Positions 6,431-12,327 of a DNA stretch of 13,074 nt are shown here, piece by piece; the stretch's first letter is position 1, and each line of letters begins with the position of its first letter. This DNA is from an uncultured Catenibacterium sp. (GTDB taxonomy: Bacteria > Bacillota_I > Bacilli_A > Erysipelotrichales > Coprobacillaceae): positions 1-13,074 of the forward strand of contig NZ_CAAFOM010000025.1 in the NCBI RefSeq assembly GCF_900764565.1. The letters run 5' to 3'. A model generated the notes under the pieces. It was not told the DNA's origin. It ran no database searches and was given only the letters and a program-made list of their open reading frames with translations. Position numbers and translations under genes: made by a program.

Positions 6431-7570
6431 CTACCCTCCAATTTTAGTTTCACCATTTAAAATAACTCTATGAATATTGATATCATCATCAATAAAGATC
6501 ATATCTGCAACACATCCTTCTTTAATGCGTCCATAATCATTAAGTCCTAGATGATCAGCTGGATTCTTTGTTGCATATCCAATAGCTTCATATAATGGTA
6601 GATCAAGATGTTTATATGCGTTTCTTACACACTGATTCAAATTAGCTGTAGAACCAGCAAGATTTCCTGACTTCAAACGTGCCTGTCCATCTTTTACATA
6701 TACTTTCTGATTACCTAATTCATAAGTACCATCAGGAAGCATTGCCGCTTCTAATGAGTCAGTAATAAGAATTAGCTTGTCTGCACCCTTCATCTTTGAA
6801 AGAATCTTAGCAGCTGGGAAAGAAACATGAATACCATCAAGAATCAATTCAGCATATACATCATCATGAAGCATGACAGCACCTACAACACCTGGATCTC
6901 TGTGCTTTAAAGGCGTCATCGCATTATATGTATGTGTGCCAGAAGTTGCTCCCGCTTCAATACCTTTTACTGCTTCTTCATAAGTTGCATCAGTGTGCCC
7001 CATAGAAACAACAACATTCTGTTCTCTTAAATATTTAATCAAATCAACAGCCCCATCAATTTCAGGTGCTAAAGAAATCTTTTTAATAAAATCAGGATGT
7101 TCACCTGCAAAAGATAAATAATTTTCTACTGTAGGTGCAATCATACATTCTTCTGGCTGTGCCCCTTTATATTTCACACTAAAGAAAGGTCCTTCTAAGT
7201 GCATACCTAGAATCCTAGCCCCTTCTACTTTATCTTTATTATCATAACCTGCCGCAATAGCCTTTTTAATATCCTCTGCTGGCATAGTCATAGTTGTGGG
7301 TAGAAAACTTGTAACACCTGTCTTTAATTCTGAAACAGAAATATTATTTAAATCCTTAAAAGTAGCATACATTGTATCACTGCCATTACGTCCATGCGTA
7401 TGTACATCAATCATACCTGGTGCAACATATAAACCCTTTGCATCAATTACAGTTTCATCAGTAGGTGTACGATCACTTACTTCTGTAATCTTTCCATCTT
7501 CAAAAAATACATTCAATTCTTTTATAGAATTTTCTAAAATCACTTTACCATTTATAATAACGTTTTTCAT
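6431..7570 (-). CDS. nagA: N-acetylglucosamine-6-phosphate deacetylase (NagA)
   Basis: NagA removes the acetyl group from GlcNAc-6-phosphate, giving glucosamine-6-phosphate for glycolysis or cell-wall recycling. It is an amidohydrolase-superfamily TIM barrel of 379 residues, the normal length. Visible metal and catalytic residues are His57 and His59 (DVHTHG), Glu126 (GMHLEGPFF), His192 (SMGHTDAT), His213 (GTHTYNAMTP) and the catalytic Asp271 (LITDSLEAA). The DGIHV segment (245-249), which contacts substrate in the family, is also present. The ATG has a strong SD (AAAGGAGG). The gene has its own promoter and is followed two bases later by an aldose epimerase. NagB (the deaminase) and a GlcNAc transporter are not in this window, so they must lie elsewhere. 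Confidence 0.97.
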   Translation of the reverse strand: MKNVIINGKVILENSIKELNVFFEDGKITEVSDRTPTDETVIDAKGLYVAPGMIDVHTHGRNGSDTMYATFKDLNNISVSELKTGVTSFLPTTMTMPAEDIKKAIAAGYDNKDKVEGARILGMHLEGPFFSVKYKGAQPEECMIAPTVENYLSFAGEHPDFIKKISLAPEIDGAVDLIKYLREQNVVVSMGHTDATYEEAVKGIEAGATSGTHTYNAMTPLKHRDPGVVGAVMLHDDVYAELILDGIHVSFPAAKILSKMKGADKLILITDSLEAAMLPDGTYELGNQKVYVKDGQARLKSGNLAGSTANLNQCVRNAYKHLDLPLYEAIGYATKNPADHLGLNDYGRIKEGCVADMIFIDDDINIHRVILNGETKIGG

Positions 7571-7590
7571 ATAGAAATCCTCCTTTTTAT

Positions 7591-7619
7591 ATTATAGCAC
7601 AGTTTTATCGTATATTGAA
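7591..7619 (-). promoter_or_regulatory. SigA-type promoter for nagA
   Basis: The minus strand has TTCAAT (7619-7614, a weak -35), a 17-base spacer and TATAAT (7596-7591) preceded by TGC, forming an extended -10. It lies between the rbfA terminator and the nagA SD. A second TATAAT (7625-7620) lies upstream but has no good -35 partner. Confidence 0.65.
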
Positions 7620-7626
7620 ATTATAC
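7610..7626. promoter_or_regulatory. Candidate operator palindrome over the nagA -35 region
   Basis: The sequence GTATATTGAAATTATAC has 5-bp inverted arms (GTATA/TATAC) around a 7-base centre and covers the -35 box of the nagA promoter. This is where a sugar-responsive repressor such as a GntR-family NagR would be expected. It does not closely match the NagR/DasR sites I know, and AT-rich DNA yields such palindromes by chance. Confidence 0.3.
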
Positions 7627-7660
7627 AGATTTTTATGAGTATATATTTTTATATCTCCAC

Positions 7661-7688
7661 AAAATAAAAGAGCCTCTTAAAGAGGCTC
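7661..7688 (-). terminator. Rho-independent terminator after rbfA
   Basis: On the minus strand GAGCCTCT (7688-7681) pairs with AGAGGCTC (7677-7670) around a 3-base loop, followed by TTTTATTTT (7669-7661). It starts four bases after the rbfA stop and ends the rimP-nusA-infB-rbfA operon. Confidence 0.92.
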
Positions 7689-7692
7689 GATC

Positions 7693-8022
7693 TTAGTGTA
7701 AATTCTTGATTAACTCTTCAATACGATTACCGTATTCAAGAGATTCATCAACCTTGAAAATAAGTTCAGGACATTTTCTGATTTTTAATCTTCTTGCAAG
7801 CTGTGAACGAATAAAGCCTTTGCATCTATCTAATGCCTGTAAACCTTTACCCTGATTCTTCATGAATGTCACATAAACCTTAGCCACTGACATATCATTT
7901 GAACAGCTAACTGAAGTAACAGTACACATACGTAAAGCTGGATCCTTTACTTCATCACGAAGAATTAATGATAATTCCTTCATGATATAATGATTCATTT
8001 TGTCAATCTTTAGTGAAGCCAT
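7693..8022 (-). CDS. rbfA: Ribosome-binding factor A (RbfA)
   Basis: RbfA binds the 30S subunit and helps mature the 5' end region of 16S rRNA, especially in the cold. The 109-residue length is usual for Firmicutes. The single type II KH-like fold is recognisable from the N-terminal helix (KIDKMNHYIMKELSLILRDEVKDP, with the conserved DP), the strand VTSVSCSNDMSVAKVYVTFM (about 35-54) and the C-terminal RCPELIFKVDESLEYGNRI-like segment, with Lys in place of Arg here. Its ATG is three bases after infB and its SD (GAAGG) lies in the last infB codons, so it is coupled to infB. In many Firmicutes truB and ribF follow; here a terminator does. Confidence 0.96.
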   Translation of the reverse strand: MASLKIDKMNHYIMKELSLILRDEVKDPALRMCTVTSVSCSNDMSVAKVYVTFMKNQGKGLQALDRCKGFIRSQLARRLKIRKCPELIFKVDESLEYGNRIEELIKNLH

Positions 8023-8025
8023 AAA

Positions 8026-9870
8026 TTAACCTTCAACTTCCTGCATAACGTATCCTTCGACTATATCGCCTTCTTTGATATCGTTATAGTTTTCAATTGT
8101 AAGACCACATTCATAACCCTGGTTAACTTCCTTCGCATCATCCTTGAAACGCTTTAATGAAGCAAGTTTACCTTCATATACGATAATACCTTCACGGATT
8201 AATCTAATACCGCAATCTCTCTTAATAGAACCATCTGTTACATAACATCCAGCAATGTTACCAACTTTAGAAACCTTATAAATATGTCTGATTTCTGCCT
8301 GACCAGTTACTACTTCTTCCATTTCAGGAGCAAGCATACCCTTCATGGCTGCTTCAATTTCTTCAACCATCTTATAGATAACCTGATGTAGACGGATTTC
8401 TACACCCTCTTCATCTGCTTTACGACGAACATTGGCATCTGGTCTTACATTGAAACCATAAATGATAGCCTTTGATGCACTTGCAAGAAGGATATCTGAT
8501 TCAGAAATAGCACCAACAGTAGAACGAATAACATTTACTCTAGCACCTTCTACATCAATCTTTTCTAATGAACTTTTAACTGCTTCAGCAGTACCATTTA
8601 CGTCAGCCTTAACAATAATATTTAAGTCAACCACTTCACCAGACTTCATCTGAGAGAATAAGTCATCAAGGCTCATAGCTGAAGTTGAATTTCTTTCTTC
8701 TTCAATCTTCTTCTGAGCACGTTCTTCACCAACATGTCTTGCTTCTTTTTCAGTTTCAAATACCATGAACTTATCACCTGCTTCAGGCACATCATTTAAA
8801 CCAGTAATTTCTACTGGAGTAGCAGGACCTGCAGCTTTAATTTCACGTCCACGATCATCAACTAACTGTCTAACACGACCATAAGTTGCACCTACAACAA
8901 TTGGGTTACCACTTCTTAAAGTACCATTCTGAATTAATAAAGTCGCAACTGGACCTCTACCTTTATCAAGACGGCCTTCAATAACACTACCATAAGCCAT
9001 ACGCTTTGGATTGGCTTTTAATTCAGCCAATTCAGCTACTACTGTAACTGTTTCTAATAATTCATCAATACCGATACCCTGTTTAGCTGAAATGTTAACA
9101 TAAGGAACATCTCCGCCCCATTCTTCAGGCATTAATCCAAGTTCAGATACTTCAGTCATAATACGCTGAGGATCAGCACCTGGTTTATCGATCTTGTTAA
9201 CAGCAACAATAATAGGAACACCCGCTGCAAGAGCATGGTCAACTGCTTCTCTAGTCTGAGGCATAACACCATCATCTGCAGCAACAACAATAATAACAAT
9301 ATCAGTAATCATTGCACCACGTGCACGCATAGCAGTAAATGCTTCATGACCTGGAGTATCAAGGAAAGTAATCTTCTTACCCTTAACTGACACCTGGTAG
9401 GCACCAATATGCTGTGTAATACCACCAAATTCTCCTTCAGCAACTCTTGACTTTCTGATATGGTCAAGTAATGTTGTCTTACCATGGTCAACGTGACCCA
9501 TGATAGTGATAACTGGAGGTCTTGGCTCAAGATCCTTAGGATCATCCACAACTTCTAAATCTTCAAAATTCACTTCACTTACAGGAACAACCTTTTTACA
9601 TTCAAGACCATATTCCATACAGATAAGTTCAACCTGTTCATCATCCAATGACGAATTGATTGTTACCATTGTACCTAACATGAATAAAACCTTGATGACA
9701 TTTGCTGGTGTCTGTCCGATTTTCTGAGAAAGTTCATCAACAGTAATGCCTTCTTCATATTCAACTACACCATCAACAATGGCCTTTTCTTCTTTCTTGC
9801 TAGGAAAGTTTGAGATCATCTTCTTTTTGTCATTCCCCTTGTTTTTTATGTTTTTCTTCTTTTTTGCCAT
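8026..9870 (-). CDS. infB: Translation initiation factor IF-2
   Basis: IF-2 is the GTPase that places initiator tRNA on the 30S subunit and promotes 50S joining. The 614-residue protein has a short Lys-rich N terminus (1-30), an IF2_N module (about 36-90), then the GTPase domain: G1 GHVDHGKT (125-132), G2 GGITQHIGA (149-157), G3 DTPGH (171-175), G4 NKID (225-228) and G5 SAK (261-263). Domains II, III and IV follow, ending in the initiator-tRNA-binding beta barrel. It is shorter than B. subtilis IF-2 because the variable N-terminal linker is reduced. The ATG has an SD (GGAGGG) overlapping the end of ylxQ. It sits in the conserved nusA-ylxR-ylxQ-infB-rbfA order. Confidence 0.98.
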   Translation of the reverse strand: MAKKKKNIKNKGNDKKKMISNFPSKKEEKAIVDGVVEYEEGITVDELSQKIGQTPANVIKVLFMLGTMVTINSSLDDEQVELICMEYGLECKKVVPVSEVNFEDLEVVDDPKDLEPRPPVITIMGHVDHGKTTLLDHIRKSRVAEGEFGGITQHIGAYQVSVKGKKITFLDTPGHEAFTAMRARGAMITDIVIIVVAADDGVMPQTREAVDHALAAGVPIIVAVNKIDKPGADPQRIMTEVSELGLMPEEWGGDVPYVNISAKQGIGIDELLETVTVVAELAELKANPKRMAYGSVIEGRLDKGRGPVATLLIQNGTLRSGNPIVVGATYGRVRQLVDDRGREIKAAGPATPVEITGLNDVPEAGDKFMVFETEKEARHVGEERAQKKIEEERNSTSAMSLDDLFSQMKSGEVVDLNIIVKADVNGTAEAVKSSLEKIDVEGARVNVIRSTVGAISESDILLASASKAIIYGFNVRPDANVRRKADEEGVEIRLHQVIYKMVEEIEAAMKGMLAPEMEEVVTGQAEIRHIYKVSKVGNIAGCYVTDGSIKRDCGIRLIREGIIVYEGKLASLKRFKDDAKEVNQGYECGLTIENYNDIKEGDIVEGYVMQEVEG

Positions 9871-9873
9871 AAA

Positions 9874-10176
9874 TTACCCTCCTAACTTCGATTTCATACT
9901 TTTCGCAAAACCAGCATCAAGTACCGCAATCGCCATTCTATTGACTTTACCAACAGAATTAGATAACTCTTCACTTGTGCCAGCAATATAATAATCTACT
10001 TGATAATATGTACACTTATCAATATATTTCTTCTTCGTATTGTCACTTGCATCACTCGCAATAAGGACAAGATGTGCTTTATCAGACTGAATAGACTTTA
10101 AAGCACTCTCGCCAGTTGCAAGCTTTCTTGCACGCATTGCAAGACCTAATAAAGAGGCAACCTGCTTATTGAGCAT
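9874..10176 (-). CDS. ylxQ: L7Ae-family RNA-binding protein YlxQ
   Basis: This 100-residue protein belongs to the ribosomal protein L7Ae/L30e/S12e fold, whose members bind kink-turn RNA. Visible landmarks are LLGLAMRARKLATGE (9-23), the strand HLVLIASDASDNT, KKKYIDKC and the C-terminal RMAIAVLDAGFAKSM. The precise cellular RNA target of bacterial YlxQ is not well defined. The ATG overlaps the end of ylxR by 11 bases, and the nearest SD-like GAGG is a rather distant 12 bases upstream. Initiation therefore probably depends on ribosomes finishing ylxR. infB begins three bases after its stop. Confidence 0.93.
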   Translation of the reverse strand: MLNKQVASLLGLAMRARKLATGESALKSIQSDKAHLVLIASDASDNTKKKYIDKCTYYQVDYYIAGTSEELSNSVGKVNRMAIAVLDAGFAKSMKSKLGG

Positions 10177-10420
10177 AAGTCTTTAGTTCCTCATAGATTT
10201 CTTCAGGAATATCAGCATCGAGTACTCTATTTAAAATCTTTTTCTTTTTTGCTAGTTCGATAGCATCTAAAGAACGCTTTAAATAAGCACCACGACCATT
10301 TTTCTTACCTGTTGGATCTACAGAAACTTCTCCATCTTTATTTCTTACAATACGAATAAGTTCTTTCTTTGGCAGCTGCTCACCAGTTGCCACACACTTT
10401 CTTAAAGGCACTTTCTTCAT
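10166..10420 (-). CDS. ylxR: YlxR/RnpM family RNA-binding protein (RNase P modulator)
   Basis: This is a basic 84-residue protein of the DUF448/YlxR family. In B. subtilis the homologue has been renamed RnpM and reported to bind RNase P RNA and reduce its activity. Family signatures are PLRKCVATGE (5-14), ELIRIVR (20-26) and KNGRGAYL (40-47). The SD (AGAGGTGA) overlaps the nusA TAG stop and the start is 12 bases after nusA, so translation is coupled. The gene is in its standard position between nusA and ylxQ. The family is certain; the RNase P role is carried over from the homologue. Confidence 0.95.
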   Translation of the reverse strand: MKKVPLRKCVATGEQLPKKELIRIVRNKDGEVSVDPTGKKNGRGAYLKRSLDAIELAKKKKILNRVLDADIPEEIYEELKTYAQ

Positions 10421-10432
10421 AAAAGCTCACCT

Positions 10433-11740
10433 CTAGTCTTTATAATATTCATCATACTGATCATAATCAATATCTTCATCATATTTAGGATCATGATCTG
10501 GTTCATCAAAATCATCGTCATCATCAAATGATTCATCATCACCTAAGTCTTCTTCTACCTTATCTTCTACTTCTTCCTCTTCAAGAGTTAAAGTGATAGT
10601 TTCTTTTTCTTCATCAGCTTCATGTTCTTCCATAGATTTCTTCATCTTTTCAAGAAGTTCCATATCTACTTCAGGTGCATCTAAATCAATACCTTCTTCT
10701 AAGATTTCAGATACTGACTTGATATCAATCTTCCAGTTAGTTAACTTAACTGCTAGTCTTGCATTCTGACCACGCTTACCGATTGCTAAAGATAACTGAT
10801 CATCAGGTACAACAACTAAAGCAGAATTCTTAGAATGATTTAACTTAACTCGTTCAACCTTAGCTGGAGAAAGAGCATGTGAAATAAATGTAACTGGATC
10901 TTCAGACCATTCAATAATATCAATCATTTCACCATTTAATTCTTCAACAACATTTCTAACACGGTTTCCTTTTGGACCAACACATGCACCGATAGGATCA
11001 ATATCAGGATTTGCTGTATAGACCGCAATCTTAGAACGTTCACCTGCTTCTCTAGAAACTGATTTGATTTCTACAGTTCCTTCGAAGATTTCAGGCACTT
11101 CCATTTCAAATAAACGCTTAACTAAGCCTTCATGAGTACGAGATACGCTGATATGAGTACCCTTAGTAGTACGTTCTACTTCACTCACATAAACCTTAAC
11201 ATGTTCACCTTCAACTAAAGTTTCACCTGGAATCTGATCTTTAGATGAAAGAAGTGCACCAGTCTTACCAATATTGATAATCGCAAATCTTTCTTCTACA
11301 CGATCAACAGTACCATTGATGATTTCATCAAGCTTGTTGATATATTCGTTGTATAAAGCTTCTTTTTCAGCTTCTCTGATTTTCTGTCTTAATAGCTGTT
11401 TTGTCTGAATAGCAGCTAAACGACCAAATTCAGAAATATCAGCTTCTTCAACAACATCATCACCAACCTGATACTTTGGATCAATAGCCTGAGCTTCTTC
11501 AATACAATATTCATAATCTTCATCATTCACATCATCTACAACATGATGAGTAATGAAAATTCTGATCTGTCCATCACCATCAATTTTACAATCAACGATT
11601 GATTCTGTACCACAATAGTTTTTCTTATATGACTTAGCAAGTGCTTCAGTCAATGCTTCAATTACAATAGCACTATCAAGCCCTTTATCTTCAATAAGAT
11701 TTTCAAGAGCTGATTTGTAACCTTTTTCCTTTTTCGCCAC
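10433..11740 (-). CDS. nusA: Transcription termination/antitermination factor NusA
   Basis: NusA binds RNA polymerase near the flap and RNA exit channel, promoting pausing, hairpin folding and intrinsic termination. The 435-residue protein has an N-terminal polymerase-binding domain (1-125), an S1 domain (about 140-202), then two KH domains carrying GPKG (255-258) and GKRG (321-324). After residue 350 comes a long acidic tail: 33 of the last 60 residues are Asp or Glu. B. subtilis NusA is about 370 residues and ends soon after KH2, so this tail is an extension. The start codon is GTG (11740-11738), with a strong SD (TAGGAGGT) that overlaps the rimP stop. NusA may feed back on its own operon through the leader hairpin at 12237-12258. 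Confidence 0.97.
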   Translation of the reverse strand: MAKKEKGYKSALENLIEDKGLDSAIVIEALTEALAKSYKKNYCGTESIVDCKIDGDGQIRIFITHHVVDDVNDEDYEYCIEEAQAIDPKYQVGDDVVEEADISEFGRLAAIQTKQLLRQKIREAEKEALYNEYINKLDEIINGTVDRVEERFAIINIGKTGALLSSKDQIPGETLVEGEHVKVYVSEVERTTKGTHISVSRTHEGLVKRLFEMEVPEIFEGTVEIKSVSREAGERSKIAVYTANPDIDPIGACVGPKGNRVRNVVEELNGEMIDIIEWSEDPVTFISHALSPAKVERVKLNHSKNSALVVVPDDQLSLAIGKRGQNARLAVKLTNWKIDIKSVSEILEEGIDLDAPEVDMELLEKMKKSMEEHEADEEKETITLTLEEEEVEDKVEEDLGDDESFDDDDDFDEPDHDPKYDEDIDYDQYDEYYKD

Positions 11741-11752
11741 GTTTTTTACCTC

Positions 11753-12214
11753 CTAGAACTTTACAGCGAGTCTGATGAATTTAATATCATCATAATTTAT
11801 AGTCATTTTCTTTCTTACAGCTTTCACCATATACTGGATCAATAATTCTTTGCCATCAATAGAGGCCAATGTTCCTTCTAGAGAATCAATTCCGTTCTGT
11901 GGATTCTTCAAATCAATGTGAACATATGAGCCAACATGAGCTTCAACCTGCTCAAAAGTCTTTAATGGCTTTTCAATTCCTGGAGAAGATACTTCAAGAT
12001 AATACTCGTCCTTGATTAAATCAAGTTCATCTAACTTTTCACTTACAGCTTCACTGACTGCAACACAAGTATCCATGTCCAGATTTCCATCATTCTTTTC
12101 AATGAAAACACGTAAATACCATTCTCCTTTTTCCTTTACATATTCCATTGAATCAAGATGACATTCAAATGAAGCAATAATAGGCAATAAGCCTTCTTTA
12201 ATTTTCTCTAGCAT
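11753..12214 (-). CDS. rimP: Ribosome maturation factor RimP
   Basis: RimP assists early assembly of the 30S subunit. The 153-residue protein has the family layout: an N-terminal alpha/beta domain with YLRVFIEKNDGNLDMDTCVAVSEAVSEKLD-like content (about 32-60) and the strongly conserved YYLEVSSPGIEKPL (71-84). An SH3-like C-terminal domain follows (about 88-153). The ATG has a good SD (AGGAGG). It is the first gene of the operon, 52 bases after the predicted transcription start, and nusA follows after 12 bases. The polC-rimP-nusA order is usual in Firmicutes. Confidence 0.96.
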   Translation of the reverse strand: MLEKIKEGLLPIIASFECHLDSMEYVKEKGEWYLRVFIEKNDGNLDMDTCVAVSEAVSEKLDELDLIKDEYYLEVSSPGIEKPLKTFEQVEAHVGSYVHIDLKNPQNGIDSLEGTLASIDGKELLIQYMVKAVRKKMTINYDDIKFIRLAVKF

Positions 12215-12236
12215 AGAACCTCCTATTCAATAAATA

Positions 12237-12258
12237 ACGAGAGGGTCTCCCCTCTCGT
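12237..12258 (-). promoter_or_regulatory. Leader hairpin of the rimP-nusA-infB operon (candidate attenuator)
   Basis: A perfect 9-bp stem (ACGAGAGGG with CCCTCTCGT) closes a 4-base loop, 8 bases downstream of the predicted transcription start and 22 bases before the rimP ATG. On the transcribed strand it is followed by TTATTTATT, a broken U-tract, as at terminators that need NusA. It could also stop transcription coming from polC or protect the 5' end of the mRNA. The hairpin is certain; the role is inferred. Confidence 0.65.
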
Positions 12259-12272
12259 CTTTTGCTAAATCG

Positions 12273-12301
12273 AGTATAGCACAGTTAAATGTATAAGTCA
12301 A
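12273..12301 (-). promoter_or_regulatory. Strong SigA promoter for rimP-nusA-infB-rbfA
   Basis: The minus strand shows -35 TTGACT (12301-12296), a 17-base spacer and -10 TATACT (12278-12273) preceded by TGC (extended -10). This is the closest match to consensus in the window. The predicted start is A at about 12266. It lies in the 113-base gap between polC and rimP, where no other gene was found. Confidence 0.85.
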
Positions 12302-12327
12302 ATAATGTTGAAAAACACGTAAAAAAA

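Noticed and set aside
7620..7625. A second nagA promoter using the upstream TATAAT
   Set aside because: No -35-like hexamer lies 16-18 bases upstream; the downstream extended -10 is better placed.
7571..7692. A catabolite-responsive element (cre) at the nagA promoter
   Set aside because: No sequence close to the TGWAANCGNTNWCA consensus is seen there.
9309..9551. An 80-codon minus-strand frame inside infB
   Set aside because: It is a second frame of the highly conserved GTPase domain with no SD of its own and no recognisable product.
1134..9991. Open frames on the plus strand, for example inside lepA (1291-1506), the 217-residue gene (2971-3330), nagA (7296-7574) and ylxQ/infB (9746-9991)
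   Set aside because: They lie opposite genes with clear family matches, have no SD or promoter, and encode low-complexity or composition-driven sequence.
10490..10545. A tandem repeat or frameshift-prone tract in the 3' part of nusA
   Set aside because: The ATC/TCA-rich stretch simply encodes the Asp/Glu-rich tail; the frame is intact through to the stop.
12215..12327. A tRNA or riboswitch in the polC-rimP gap, by analogy with metY before rimP in E. coli
   Set aside because: No cloverleaf or conserved riboswitch core is present; the gap contains only a promoter and one simple hairpin.
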